From: Sphingosinicella sp963974575
GTDB taxonomy: Bacteria; Pseudomonadota; Alphaproteobacteria; Sphingomonadales; Sphingomonadaceae
Assembly (NCBI RefSeq): GCF_963974575.1
Contig: NZ_CAXBBQ010000003.1
Span: forward strand, 186,001 to 250,000
Length of the DNA stretch: 64,000 nucleotides
Reading direction: 5' to 3'
Under the pieces are notes generated by a model. That model saw only the letters and a list, made by a program, of their open reading frames with translations. It did not search any database and was not told the origin of the DNA. The position numbers were made by a program, and so were the translations under genes. This document shows positions 7,171 through 16,161 of the stretch, piece by piece; position 1 is the first letter of the stretch, and each line of letters opens with the position of its first letter.

Positions 7171-8516
7171 CGCCGATTCCCCCTCAGCTTCGCCTTCTTG
7201 ATGAGCCCCTCATACTGGTGCGCAAGCAGATGCGACTGAATCTGCGCAACCGTATCCATCGTTACGTTGACGACGATGAGAAGTGAAGTGCCACCAAAGT
7301 AGAACGGCAGCGCGAACGACGAGATCAGGAATTCGGGGATGAGGCAGATGAGCGTGAGATACGCCGCGCCGACCACCGTGATGCGCGTGAGCACATAATC
7401 CAGATACTGCGTCGTCTTCTCGCCCGGGCGGATGCCGGGGATGAAGCCGCCCTGCCGCTTCAGATTGTCTGCCGTCTCCTCGGGATTGAAGACGACCGCC
7501 GTGTAGAAGAAGCAGAAGAAGATGATGCCGAACGCATAGAGCGACATGTAGAGCGGCGAGCCGTGCTGCAGCGCGGTGGTGACCGCGATCATCCACTCGT
7601 TCTGCGAATTCTGCCCCGCGAACTGCGCGACGGTGAGCGGCATCAGCAGCAGCGACGAAGCGAAGATCGGCGGGATGACGCCCGCGGTGTTGAGCTTCAG
7701 CGGCAGGTGCGAGCTTTCGCCCTGCGACATGCGGTTGCCCACCTGGCGCTTTGGATATTGCACCAGGATGCGCCGCTGTGCGCGCTCCATGAAGCAGATG
7801 AACGCGATCACGAGGATGACCGCAAGGATGATCGCGAGGATGACGATGCCCGACATCGCGCCGGTGCGGCCCTGCTCGAAGAGGCCGGCAAGCGCGCCCG
7901 GGAGCGTCGCGACGATGCCCGCCATGATGATGAGCGAGATGCCGTTGCCGATGCCGCGCGCGGTGATCTGCTCGCCGAGCCACATCAGGAACATGGTGCC
8001 GCCGAGCAGCGTGATCATCGTGGTGATACGGAAGAACCAGCCCGGATCGAGCACGGCCGACGCACCCTGCCCCGCACCCCAGCCTTCGAGGCCGACCGCG
8101 ATGCCGTAACCCTGGAACAGCGTGAGCGCCACGGTGCCGTAGCGCGTATACTGGTTGATCTTCTTGCGGCCGCTCTCACCCTCTTTCTTGAGCTGCGCCA
8201 TCGAAGGCGACAGCGAGGTCATGAGCTGCACGATGATCGAGGCCGTGATGTACGGCATGATGTTGAGTGCGACGATCGACATGCGTTCGAGCGCACCGCC
8301 CGAGAACATGTTGACGAAATCGAGCACGCCGCCGCGCGTCTGATCGAACAGAAGCTCGAGCTGAATGGGATCGATACCGGGTAGCGGCACGAACGAGCAC
8401 AGGCGGAACACAATGAGCGCGCCGAGCGTGAACCACAGCCGCTTCTTGAGGTCGGTCGCTTTGGAGAACGAGCCCCAATTGAGATTGGCTGCAAGTTGTT
8501 CGGCTGCTGACGCCAT
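7167..8516 (-). CDS. secY: Preprotein translocase subunit SecY
   Basis: About 449 residues with ten predicted membrane segments. It forms the channel of the SecYEG translocon in the inner membrane. Recognisable segments are LPGIDPIQLELLF, NIMPYITASIIVQLM and the C-terminal HLLAHQYEGLIKKAKLRGNRR. GGGG lies seven bases before the ATG at 8516; an adjacent GTG three bases upstream is also possible. It lies between rplO and adk as usual in the spc operon. Confidence 0.97.
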   Translation of the reverse strand: MASAAEQLAANLNWGSFSKATDLKKRLWFTLGALIVFRLCSFVPLPGIDPIQLELLFDQTRGGVLDFVNMFSGGALERMSIVALNIMPYITASIIVQLMTSLSPSMAQLKKEGESGRKKINQYTRYGTVALTLFQGYGIAVGLEGWGAGQGASAVLDPGWFFRITTMITLLGGTMFLMWLGEQITARGIGNGISLIIMAGIVATLPGALAGLFEQGRTGAMSGIVILAIILAVILVIAFICFMERAQRRILVQYPKRQVGNRMSQGESSHLPLKLNTAGVIPPIFASSLLLMPLTVAQFAGQNSQNEWMIAVTTALQHGSPLYMSLYAFGIIFFCFFYTAVVFNPEETADNLKRQGGFIPGIRPGEKTTQYLDYVLTRITVVGAAYLTLICLIPEFLISSFALPFYFGGTSLLIVVNVTMDTVAQIQSHLLAHQYEGLIKKAKLRGNRR

Positions 8517-8624
8517 CACATTACCCCGGAAAAAGCTCTGCCCTGCCCCCGATACGGCCGGCGACCGGAACTAGATAGGGCGCGGGACGGCTTTGCGCCA
8601 TGCCCACGCCCCGAAAAATCCGTG

Positions 8625-9104
8625 TCAGCCCTCGGCGGACTCAGCGGCAACCGTCGTCGTGACCTTGCCGCCGGCCTTCTCCACCGCCGCGAGCGCGCCC
8701 TTGGAGGCCCGCGCAACGGTGATGTCGAGCTTCGCCTTCAGCTCACCCTTGCCGAGCAGGCTGACGCCGTGCTTCGACTTGCGGATGAGGTTCGCGGCGA
8801 GGAGCTCGGCAGCGCCGATGGCGGCCTTCGCATCGAGCGTCTTCTCGTCGATGGCGCGCTGGATCGTGCCGACGTTGACGATCGCGTAATCCTTGCCGAA
8901 CGGGTTGTTGAAGCCGCGCTTCGGCAGACGCATGTGGAGCGGCATCTGGCCGCCCTCGAAACCGTTGATGGCAACGCCTGAACGGCTGGTCTGGCCCTTC
9001 TGGCCGCGGCCTGCGGTCTTGCCGAGACCCGAACCGATACCGCGCGCCACGCGCGTGCGGCTCTTGCGGGCGCCCTTGTTGTCCTTGAGATCGCTGATTT
9101 TCAT
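8625..9104 (-). CDS. rplO: 50S ribosomal protein L15
   Basis: 159 residues from the ATG of MKISDLKDN, with RGIGSGLGKTAGRGQKGQ, the glycine-rich signature of L15. A GTG three codons upstream is in frame but less likely. Located between rpmD and secY. Confidence 0.96.
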   Translation of the reverse strand: MKISDLKDNKGARKSRTRVARGIGSGLGKTAGRGQKGQTSRSGVAINGFEGGQMPLHMRLPKRGFNNPFGKDYAIVNVGTIQRAIDEKTLDAKAAIGAAELLAANLIRKSKHGVSLLGKGELKAKLDITVARASKGALAAVEKAGGKVTTTVAAESAEG

Positions 9105-9181
9105 TGTGAGCACTCGCTTTCGCTATTGTCGCGCCAAATTCGAAGCCCTCTTTCGCGGAGAAAGAGGGCTTCGAACCTGTT

Positions 9182-9358
9182 CTAGTTGATGACCTGCACC
9201 ATGTGCTGAACCTTGCGGATCATGCCGCGAACCTCGGGAGTGTCCTCCAGCTCCGACGTGCGGTGGAGCTTGTTGAGGCCGAGCCCGACGAGCGTTGCGC
9301 GCTGGTCCTTGGTGCGGCGGATGGGCGAACCCACCTGCTTGAGCTTGATCTTCGCCAT
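9182..9358 (-). CDS. rpmD: 50S ribosomal protein L30
   Basis: 58 residues, MAKIKLKQVGSPIRRTKDQR and onwards, ending RKVQHMVQVIN. It matches the L30 pattern of a basic N-terminus, TLVGLGLNKLHRT, and a final beta strand. It sits exactly in the gap between rpsE and rplO, where L30 is encoded in bacteria that keep it in the spc operon. Confidence 0.96.
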   Translation of the reverse strand: MAKIKLKQVGSPIRRTKDQRATLVGLGLNKLHRTSELEDTPEVRGMIRKVQHMVQVIN

Positions 9359-9364
9359 GATGAC

Positions 9365-10069
9365 TTACTCCGTGACCGCGTCGGCTTCGACCTGAACGGC
9401 AGCGCCGGACACATCGCCGCGACGGCCGATGAGGTCGGCGATCTTCTTGCCGCGACGCTGGGCAACAGCCTTGGGAGAAGCCTGTTCCTTCAGCGCCTCG
9501 AAGGTCGCGCGGATCATGTTGTAGGGGTTGTTGGTGCCGACCGACTTCGTGACGACATCGGCAACGCCAAGGCTTTCGAACACGGCGCGCATCGGACCGC
9601 CGGCGATGATGCCGGTACCCTGCGGCGCGGAGCGCACGTAGACCTTGCCGGCGCCGAAGTGGCCGAAGCCGTCGTGATGCAGCGTGCGGCCATCGCGCAG
9701 CGGCACGCGGACCATCGCCTTCTTGGCGGCGGCGGTGCCCTTCGAGATCGCTTCCGGCACTTCGCGGGCCTTGCCGTGGCCGAAGCCGACGCGGCCCTTG
9801 CCGTCGCCGACGACGACGAGCGCTGCGAAGCCGAAGCGCTTGCCGCCCTTCACCGTCTTCGAGACGCGGTTGATGTGGACGAGCTTCTCGATCAGCTCCT
9901 CGCCCGGCTCCTGACGCGGCTCGCGACGATTGCCGCGGCCGCCGCGATCGTCACGACGACCACGTCCGGCGCCGCCGTCACGGCCCTGTCCGCCGCGACC
10001 CCGACGGCCCCGGCTTTCGGTCTCGACAGCTTCCGCCTCGGGGGCGTCGATCTGGGTTTCGTCAGCCAT
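9365..10069 (-). CDS. rpsE: 30S ribosomal protein S5 with an RG-rich N-terminal extension
   Basis: 234 residues. The conserved core begins near residue 58 (ELIEKLVHINRVSKTVKGG) and contains the S5 signature of RNA-binding and GKGRVGFGHGKAREVPEAI. The first 55 or so residues are an acidic stretch followed by an Arg/Gly-rich stretch (RGRRGRGGQGRDGG and repeats), longer than in E. coli S5. Extensions of this kind are known in alphaproteobacteria but their role is not established. Confidence 0.95.
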   Translation of the reverse strand: MADETQIDAPEAEAVETESRGRRGRGGQGRDGGAGRGRRDDRGGRGNRREPRQEPGEELIEKLVHINRVSKTVKGGKRFGFAALVVVGDGKGRVGFGHGKAREVPEAISKGTAAAKKAMVRVPLRDGRTLHHDGFGHFGAGKVYVRSAPQGTGIIAGGPMRAVFESLGVADVVTKSVGTNNPYNMIRATFEALKEQASPKAVAQRRGKKIADLIGRRGDVSGAAVQVEADAVTE

Positions 10070-10070
10070 A

Positions 10071-10427
10071 CTAGAACTCCAATCCGCCTTCGCGCGCCGC
10101 CTCGGCGAGCGCTTTCACCCGGCCGTGAAACAGGAAGCCGCCACGATCGAAAACAACCTGCGTCACGCCTGCCGCCTTCGCCCGCTCGGCAAGGCGCTTG
10201 CCGACATCGGTCGCCGCCGAAACGGTCGCGCCAGCCTGGCCCTTCACGTCCTTGTCCAGCGTCGAGGCCGACACGAGCGTCTTGCCTGCGGCGTCGTCGA
10301 TGATCTGCGCGTAGATGTGCTGCGACGAGCGGTGCACCGACAGGCGGGGACGCGTGCCGGCCTTCAGCCGAAGCCCCGTCCGCACGCGGCGGCGGCGCTG
10401 TTCGAATGGTGTGAGTTTCTTGCCCAT
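10071..10427 (-). CDS. rplR: 50S ribosomal protein L18
   Basis: 118 residues with the 5S rRNA-binding pattern RLSVHRSSQHIYAQIIDD and the C-terminal VVFDRGGFLFHGRVKALAEA. Located between rplF and rpsE. Confidence 0.96.
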   Translation of the reverse strand: MGKKLTPFEQRRRRVRTGLRLKAGTRPRLSVHRSSQHIYAQIIDDAAGKTLVSASTLDKDVKGQAGATVSAATDVGKRLAERAKAAGVTQVVFDRGGFLFHGRVKALAEAAREGGLEF

Positions 10428-10429
10428 CG

Positions 10430-10963
10430 CTACTTCTTCTTGCCTTCTTTGCGGAAGATGAATTCGCCGCGGTACTTAATGCCCTTGCCCTTGTAGGGCT
10501 CCGGCTTCCGCCAACGACGAATCTCTGCAGCCACCTGGCCGACCTGCTGGCGATCGATGCCCGAGATCTCGACCGTGGTCTGATCGGGCGTCTTCACCGT
10601 GATCCCTTCCGGAATCGCGAAGTCGACATCATGGCTGTAGCCGAGCTGCAGCTTCAGGGTGTTGCCCTGCGCGTTCGCGCGGTAGCCGACGCCGGTGATC
10701 TCCAGCGTCTTCGTGAAACCCTCGGTGACACCCGTCACCAGGTTCTGCACGAGTGTGCGCTGCATACCCCAGAAGTCGCGGGCACGCCGCGAGGCGTTTG
10801 CCGGACCCACGGAGATGCGACCGTCCTCGACCGCGTAGCTGATGTCATCGTGCGTGACGATGCTGAGCTCGCCCTTCGGGCCCTTCACCGACAGCCGGCC
10901 ATCGGCCAGCGTCGCGGTGACGCCTGCAGGTACGCTCACGGGTCTTTTTCCAATGCGTGACAT
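10430..10963 (-). CDS. rplF: 50S ribosomal protein L6
   Basis: 177 residues, MSRIGKRPVSVPAGV at the N-terminus and the L6 signature PEPYKGKGIKYRGE near the end. The ATG at 10963 is preceded by GGGG; a TTG two codons upstream is in frame but outside the expected spacing. Confidence 0.96.
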   Translation of the reverse strand: MSRIGKRPVSVPAGVTATLADGRLSVKGPKGELSIVTHDDISYAVEDGRISVGPANASRRARDFWGMQRTLVQNLVTGVTEGFTKTLEITGVGYRANAQGNTLKLQLGYSHDVDFAIPEGITVKTPDQTTVEISGIDRQQVGQVAAEIRRWRKPEPYKGKGIKYRGEFIFRKEGKKK

Positions 10964-10974
10964 CGTCAATACCC

Positions 10975-11373
10975 CTAGAAGACCTGGCAGAGCACTTCGC
11001 CGCCGACGTTCTGCTCACGCGCTTCCGCGTCTGAGAGAACGCCCTTCGGCGTCGAAACGATGGTGATGCCGAGGCCATTGCGGACGCGCGGCAGTTCCTT
11101 CGCGCCCGAATAGACGCGGCGGCCCGGCTTCGAGACGCGCTGCAGGTGCTGGATCGCCGGCTGGCCTTCGAAATACTTGAGATCGATACGAAGCTCGCGC
11201 ATCGCCTGGCCGGTGTCTGCGGCGGAATAGCCGCGGATGAAGCCTTCGCGCTGCAGCACGTCGAGGACGTGGCTGCGCAGCTTGGAGGCCGGGGTGAGAA
11301 CAGAGTCCTTGCGGGCCTGCTGACCATTGCGGATGCGGGTCAGCATATCGCCCAGCGGATCGGTCATCGACAT
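10975..11373 (-). CDS. rpsH: 30S ribosomal protein S8
   Basis: 132 residues, MSMTDPLGDMLTRIRNGQ at the start, and STPKGVLSDAEAREQNVGG near the end, the S8 signature. AAAGGA lies eight bases before the first ATG. Gene order rpsN-rpsH-rplF is standard. Confidence 0.96.
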   Translation of the reverse strand: MSMTDPLGDMLTRIRNGQQARKDSVLTPASKLRSHVLDVLQREGFIRGYSAADTGQAMRELRIDLKYFEGQPAIQHLQRVSKPGRRVYSGAKELPRVRNGLGITIVSTPKGVLSDAEAREQNVGGEVLCQVF

Positions 11374-11389
11374 GGGATCGATCCTTTCC

Positions 11390-11695
11390 TTACCAGCTCG
11401 ACTTCGTCACACCCGGGATCAGGCCCTTGTTGGCCAGTTCCCGGAGCATGATGCGGCTCAAGCGGAATTTGCGGTAATACGCACGCGAACGACCGGTGAG
11501 TTCACACCGGTTGCGGATGCGCGTCGGGTTTGCGTTGCGCGGGATCTCGGCAAGCTTCAGGCGCGCCATCAGACGCTCCGTCTCATCCTTGCTCTCGTCG
11601 TTCGCGATCGCTTTCAGACGGGCATACTTGCCCGCATATTGCTTCACGAGCTTCTTCCGACGCTCATTCTTGTTGATCGAACTCAGTTTCGCCAT
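11390..11695 (-). CDS. rpsN: 30S ribosomal protein S14 (zinc-independent type)
   Basis: 101 residues with RNRCELTGRSRAYYRKFRLS. The length and the absence of CxxC pairs identify the long, zinc-free form. Located between rplE and rpsH. Confidence 0.96.
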   Translation of the reverse strand: MAKLSSINKNERRKKLVKQYAGKYARLKAIANDESKDETERLMARLKLAEIPRNANPTRIRNRCELTGRSRAYYRKFRLSRIMLRELANKGLIPGVTKSSW

Positions 11696-11724
11696 GACTT
11701 AAGTTCAGCTCCTCTAGCGGCCGC

Positions 11725-12309
11725 TTACGCGGCCTTCTGGGTTTCGTCGCGGTCGGTGAAGGGCATGTTGAGCGCACGCAGCAGCTCGCGGCCTTCCTCG
11801 TCCGTCTTCGCGGTGGTGGTGATGATCACATCCATGCCCCGGACCTTTTCGACCTGGTCATAGTTGATCTCGGGGAACACGATCTGCTCCTTGATGCCCA
11901 TCGCGTAGTTGCCGCGACCGTCGAACGACTTCGGGTTTACGCCCCGGAAGTCGCGCACGCGGGGCAGCGCGATGTTGATGAGGCGATCCAGGAATTCCCA
12001 CATGCGGTCGGACCGCAGCGTCACCTTCACGCCGATCGGCATTCCCTCGCGCAGCTTGAACTGCGCGATCGAAACGCGGGCCTTGGTGACCACCGGACGC
12101 TGACCGGCGATCTGCATCATCTCGGCGAGTGCCGCGTCGATGCGCTTCTTGTCCTGCGTCGCATCGCCAACGCCCATGTTGAGCACGATCTTCTCGATGC
12201 CCGGGACTTCCATGGCGTTCTTGTAGCCGAAGCGCTCGGTGAGCGCAGCGCGCACCTGCTCTTCATACACCTTCTGAAGGCGCGGCTTCACGCGTTCTGC
12301 CTTAGCCAT
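11725..12309 (-). CDS. rplE: 50S ribosomal protein L5
   Basis: 194 residues. It contains the L5 signature region MEVPGIEKIVLNMGVGDA and the 5S rRNA-binding fold, with GRGNYAMGIKEQIVFPEI in the second half. Its start overlaps the end of rplX by eight bases. Confidence 0.96.
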   Translation of the reverse strand: MAKAERVKPRLQKVYEEQVRAALTERFGYKNAMEVPGIEKIVLNMGVGDATQDKKRIDAALAEMMQIAGQRPVVTKARVSIAQFKLREGMPIGVKVTLRSDRMWEFLDRLINIALPRVRDFRGVNPKSFDGRGNYAMGIKEQIVFPEINYDQVEKVRGMDVIITTTAKTDEEGRELLRALNMPFTDRDETQKAA

Positions 12310-12625
12310 TGATCACCTCACCCGACCGCTTGGCGACACGCACCTTGCTGCCGTCTTTCTCGATACGGAAACCGACGCGGGTCGGCTTGCCGGTCTTGGG
12401 ATCCTCGAGCGCCACCTTCGACGCGTGGATCGGCGCCTCGCGACGCTCCAGCCCGCCCTGCGGATTGGCCTGGCTCGGCTTCACGTGGCGGACCACGATG
12501 TTGATCCCCGACACGACGACCTTGCCGTCCTTCGGGAGCGACTTCGTGACATCGCCGTGCTTGCCCTTGTCCTTGCCGGACAGGACGACGACGCGGTCAC
12601 CCTTCTTGATCTTCGCTGCGGACAT
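12302..12625 (-). CDS. rplX: 50S ribosomal protein L24
   Basis: 107 residues with a KOW motif at the N-terminus (KIKKGDRVVVLSGKDKGKHG). Located immediately after rplN with no gap. Confidence 0.96.
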   Translation of the reverse strand: MSAAKIKKGDRVVVLSGKDKGKHGDVTKSLPKDGKVVVSGINIVVRHVKPSQANPQGGLERREAPIHASKVALEDPKTGKPTRVGFRIEKDGSKVRVAKRSGEVING

Positions 12626-12994
12626 TTAGAGGACCTCCGGCGCAAGGCTGATGATCTTCATGTGCTTCTTGGCACGCAGTTCGCGCACCACCGGCCCGAA
12701 GATGCGGGTGCCGATCGGCTCCTCGCTCTTGTTGATGAGCACGGCCGCGTTCGAATCGAAGCGGATGACCGTACCATCGGCGCGGCGGATATCCTTCGCG
12801 GTGCGAACGATGACGGCGCGATGCACGTCACCCTTCTTCACGCGGCCGCGCGGCGCTGCTTCCTTCACCGAGACGACGATCACGTCGCCGACGGTTGCGA
12901 AACGGCGCTTCGAACCGCCGAGCACCTTGATGCACTGCACCCTTTTCGCGCCGCTGTTGTCAGCAACGTCGAGGTTCGTCTGCATCTGGATCAT
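12626..12994 (-). CDS. rplN: 50S ribosomal protein L14
   Basis: 122 residues, the standard length, with LDVADNSGAKRVQCIKVLGG at the N-terminus and the L14 core VIVVSVKEAAPRGRVKKGD. Confidence 0.97.
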   Translation of the reverse strand: MIQMQTNLDVADNSGAKRVQCIKVLGGSKRRFATVGDVIVVSVKEAAPRGRVKKGDVHRAVIVRTAKDIRRADGTVIRFDSNAAVLINKSEEPIGTRIFGPVVRELRAKKHMKIISLAPEVL

Positions 12995-12995
12995 G

Positions 12996-13232
12996 TCAGC
13001 TCACCTTTTCCGTGACGCGCCACGTCTTCAGCTTGGAGATCGGCGCACATTCTTCGATCCGCACGGTGTCGCCGGCCTTGAAGGCATTGGCTTCATCATG
13101 CGCGTGATACTTCTTCGAGCGGCGGATGATCTTGCCGTACAGCGGGTGCTGAACCCGGCGTTCGACCTTCACAACCACCGTCTTGTCGGTCTTGTCGGAG
13201 ACTACCTGCCCGACGAGGACGCGTTTCGGCAT
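12996..13232 (-). CDS. rpsQ: 30S ribosomal protein S17
   Basis: 78 residues, MPKRVLVGQVVSDKTDKTVV and the S17 signature DTVRIEECAPISKLKTW. Located between rpmC and rplN. Confidence 0.96.
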   Translation of the reverse strand: MPKRVLVGQVVSDKTDKTVVVKVERRVQHPLYGKIIRRSKKYHAHDEANAFKAGDTVRIEECAPISKLKTWRVTEKVS

Positions 13233-13243
13233 CGTTATTCCCT

Positions 13244-13453
13244 TCAGGCTTCGGCAGCGGCGCTGGCGCGACCGCGTTCGTTCTGCAGCGTCCGGATACG
13301 CGCGATGGTGCGGCGCACCTCGCGCACACGGCTCGCCTTTTCCAGCTGACCCGTCGCCGCCTGGAAGCGCAGGTTGAACTGCTCCTTCTTCAGCTGGGCG
13401 AGATCGGCGGAGAGCTGGTCGTCAGTCTTGGTCTTGAGGTCTGCGTGCTTCAT
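13244..13453 (-). CDS. rpmC: 50S ribosomal protein L29
   Basis: 69 residues forming a predicted helical hairpin, with LKKEQFNLRFQAATGQLEKA, the L29 core. Located between rplP and rpsQ. Confidence 0.95.
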   Translation of the reverse strand: MKHADLKTKTDDQLSADLAQLKKEQFNLRFQAATGQLEKASRVREVRRTIARIRTLQNERGRASAAAEA

Positions 13454-13468
13454 GGCTGCATCCCCTCC

Positions 13469-13888
13469 TTAGTGCTGGTCGCCAAGACGAGCGATCAGCT
13501 TCGTCTTGATCGGGAGCTTCGCGGCAGCGCGTTCGAAGGCGCCAGCGGCGACCTCGTAGCTGACGCCATCAAGCTCGAACATCACGCGGCCCGGCTTCAC
13601 GCGGGCAACCCAGTATTCCGGCGCGCCCTTGCCCGAGCCCATGCGGACTTCGGCAGGCTTGCGGGAGACCGGAACGTCCGGGAAGATGCGGATCCAGAGA
13701 CGGCCCTGGCGCTTGATGTGGCGCGTGATGGCACGGCGCGCGGATTCGATCTGGCGCGCAGTGACGCGCTCCGGCTCGAGCGCCTTCAGGCCATAGGCGC
13801 CGAAGTTGAGTTCGGTCCCGCCCTTGGCGTTGCCGTGAATGCGGCCCTTGTGGGCCTTGCGGAACTTGGTGCGTTTCGGTTGCAGCAT
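13469..13888 (-). CDS. rplP: 50S ribosomal protein L16
   Basis: 139 residues, MLQPKRTKFRKAHKGRIHG at the start and RMGSGKGAPEYWVARVKPG in the middle, both L16 signatures. Located between rpsC and rpmC, with 63 bases between it and rpsC. Confidence 0.97.
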   Translation of the reverse strand: MLQPKRTKFRKAHKGRIHGNAKGGTELNFGAYGLKALEPERVTARQIESARRAITRHIKRQGRLWIRIFPDVPVSRKPAEVRMGSGKGAPEYWVARVKPGRVMFELDGVSYEVAAGAFERAAAKLPIKTKLIARLGDQH

Positions 13889-13951
13889 CTTTTATCGCCT
13901 TCTGACAGGAATCGGTCCTCGATCAGGCGACGCAGTTATGGTCTTTCGACC

Positions 13952-14647
13952 TTAACGCGCCGGCCGAACTCCCGACGTCTGTGCATCCATCATGATCCGG
14001 TCCTGCGCCAGCGGGTCGTGGTCGAGGATCTCACCCTTGAAGATCCAGACCTTGACGCCGCAAACGCCGTAAGCCGTGTGCGCCTGGCTTTCCGCGTAGT
14101 CCACGTTCGCGCGCAGCGTGTGCAGCGGAACGCGGCCTTCACGGTACCATTCGGTGCGCGCGATCTCGGCGCCGCCAAGACGGCCCGAGCAGGTGATACG
14201 AATGCCCTCGGCACCAAGACGCAGCGCCGACTGAACGGCACGCTTCATGGCGCGGCGGAACGCCACGCGGCGCACGAGCTGATCGGCGACCGACTGCGCG
14301 ACGAGCTTCGCGTCGACCTCGGGCTTGCGGATTTCGACGATGTTGAGCGAAACTTCGCTCGACGTCATCGCGGCGAGCTGCTTGCGCAGCTTGTCGATGT
14401 CCGCACCCTTCTTGCCGATGATCACGCCCGGACGCGCGGCATACACCGACACGCGGCACAGCTTCGCCGGACGCTCGATCACCACCTTCGAGATCGCCGC
14501 CTGCGGCAGCGTCTTCATCACGAAGTTGCGGATCTTCAGATCCTCGAGCAGCAGACGGCCGTAGTCTTCGCCGTCCGCGAACCAGCGCGAGTCCCAGGTG
14601 CGGTTGATCTGCAGCCGCAGGCCGATGGGGGAAGTCTTGTGACCCAT
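13952..14647 (-). CDS. rpsC: 30S ribosomal protein S3
   Basis: 231 residues. It has an N-terminal KH type 2 domain (PGVIIGKKGADIDKLRKQL) and the S3 C-terminal domain (GRLGGAEIARTEWYREGRVP). Located between rplV and rplP. Confidence 0.97.
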   Translation of the reverse strand: MGHKTSPIGLRLQINRTWDSRWFADGEDYGRLLLEDLKIRNFVMKTLPQAAISKVVIERPAKLCRVSVYAARPGVIIGKKGADIDKLRKQLAAMTSSEVSLNIVEIRKPEVDAKLVAQSVADQLVRRVAFRRAMKRAVQSALRLGAEGIRITCSGRLGGAEIARTEWYREGRVPLHTLRANVDYAESQAHTAYGVCGVKVWIFKGEILDHDPLAQDRIMMDAQTSGVRPAR

Positions 14648-14649
14648 AT

Positions 14650-15036
14650 TTACGCTCCTGCCTCTTCGTCCGCTTCGCGCACAACGATGCGGATGCGGCT
14701 GATCGGCTTCATGATCTTCGCCGAACGGCCGCGTGCGCGGGGCGTCCAGCGCTTCATCGTGATCGACTTGCCGACGCTGGCTTCCTTCACCACGAGCGCA
14801 TCGACGTCGAGGTTGTGGTTGTTTTCCGCGTTGGCGATCGCCGAGGCGAGAACCTTGCGAACGTCAACCGCCATCGCCTTCGTGGAGAAGGTGAGGATGT
14901 TGAGCGCATCGCCGGCTTTCTTGCCGCGAATGAGACCGGCGACGAGGTTCAGCTTGTACGCCGAACCGCGAACGGTCGTCGCCACCGCGAGCGCCTCGCG
15001 CTCGCCGACGCGGCGGGGGTTTGCAGCCTTGCTCAT
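14650..15036 (-). CDS. rplV: 50S ribosomal protein L22
   Basis: 128 residues. The beta-hairpin that lines the exit tunnel is recognisable as KRWTPRARGRSAKIMKPISR. Located between rpsS and rpsC. Confidence 0.96.
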   Translation of the reverse strand: MSKAANPRRVGEREALAVATTVRGSAYKLNLVAGLIRGKKAGDALNILTFSTKAMAVDVRKVLASAIANAENNHNLDVDALVVKEASVGKSITMKRWTPRARGRSAKIMKPISRIRIVVREADEEAGA

Positions 15037-15039
15037 CGC

Positions 15040-15315
15040 TTACCTCTTCGCCTTCTTGTCGGCGGTGTGGCCGAAATAGGTGCGCGTCGGCGCGAACTCG
15101 CCGAGCTTCATGCCCACCATGTCCTCGTTGACGGTCACCGGCACGAATTTCTTGCCGTTGTAGACGTTGAAGGTGAGCCCAACGAACTGCGGCAGGATCG
15201 TCGAGCGGCGCGACCAGGTCTTGATCGGCGCACGGGCACCGGAATCCTGGGCGGTCTCGGCCTTCTTCAGAAGGTGCAGGTCGACAAACGGACCCTTCCA
15301 GACGGAACGCGCCAT
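15040..15315 (-). CDS. rpsS: 30S ribosomal protein S19
   Basis: 91 residues, MARSVWKGPFVDLHLLKKAE at the start and MVGMKLGEFAPTRTYFGH near the end, the S19 signatures. Confidence 0.97.
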   Translation of the reverse strand: MARSVWKGPFVDLHLLKKAETAQDSGARAPIKTWSRRSTILPQFVGLTFNVYNGKKFVPVTVNEDMVGMKLGEFAPTRTYFGHTADKKAKR

Positions 15316-15318
15316 GGC

Positions 15319-16158
15319 TTACCTCTTCTTCTTCGCGTGACGCGAACGGATGATCATCGCGCTCGACGCCTTCTTCTTGTTCCGGGTCTTGGCACCCTTC
15401 GTCGGCTTGCCCCAAGGGGTCACCGGATGACGGCCACCCGAAGTACGGCCTTCACCACCGCCGTGCGGGTGGTCGACCGGGTTCTTGGCGACACCGCGCG
15501 TCAGCGGACGCTTGCCGAGCCAGCGGTTGCGGCCGGCCTTGGCGAGGTTCTGGTTCGAGTTGTCCGGGTTCGATACTGCGCCGACCGTCGCCATGCAATC
15601 GGCGGGGACGTAGCGCTGTTCGCCTGAACCGAGACGGACGATCGCCATGCCGCGGTCACGACCGACGACCTGCACATAGGTGCCTGCCGAACGCGCGATC
15701 TGGCCACCCTTGCGGGGCTTCATCTCGACGTTGTGGACGATGGTACCGACCGGCATCTGCCCGATTTCCATCGCGTTGCCCGGCTTCACGTCGGTCTTCT
15801 TGCCGGCGACGATGGTGTCGCCGACGGCAAGACGCTGCGGTGCGAGGATATAGTTCAGCTCGCCGTCCTCGTATTTCACGAGGGCGATGAACGCCGTGCG
15901 GTTCGGGTCATATTCGATCCGCTCGACAACAGCCGTCATGTCCCACTTGCGACGCTTGAAATCGACGATGCGATAACGACGCTTGTGACCGCCGCCGATG
16001 CCGCGCGCCGTGGCGTGGCCCTGGTTGTTGCGACCGCCGGACTTGTGCAGGCCTTCGGTCAGGCCCTTGACGGGCTTGCCCTTGAAGAGCTGCGACTTGT
16101 CGACGAGGATGAGACCGCGGCGCGCAGCGCTGGTCGGATTATAGGATTTGAGCGCCAT
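15319..16158 (-). CDS. rplB: 50S ribosomal protein L2
   Basis: 279 residues, with GGGHKRRYRIVDFKR in the N-terminal half and NPVDHPHGGGEGRTSGGRHP near the peptidyl-transferase centre. Located between rplW and rpsS. Confidence 0.97.
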   Translation of the reverse strand: MALKSYNPTSAARRGLILVDKSQLFKGKPVKGLTEGLHKSGGRNNQGHATARGIGGGHKRRYRIVDFKRRKWDMTAVVERIEYDPNRTAFIALVKYEDGELNYILAPQRLAVGDTIVAGKKTDVKPGNAMEIGQMPVGTIVHNVEMKPRKGGQIARSAGTYVQVVGRDRGMAIVRLGSGEQRYVPADCMATVGAVSNPDNSNQNLAKAGRNRWLGKRPLTRGVAKNPVDHPHGGGEGRTSGGRHPVTPWGKPTKGAKTRNKKKASSAMIIRSRHAKKKR

Positions 16159-16161
16159 GGC

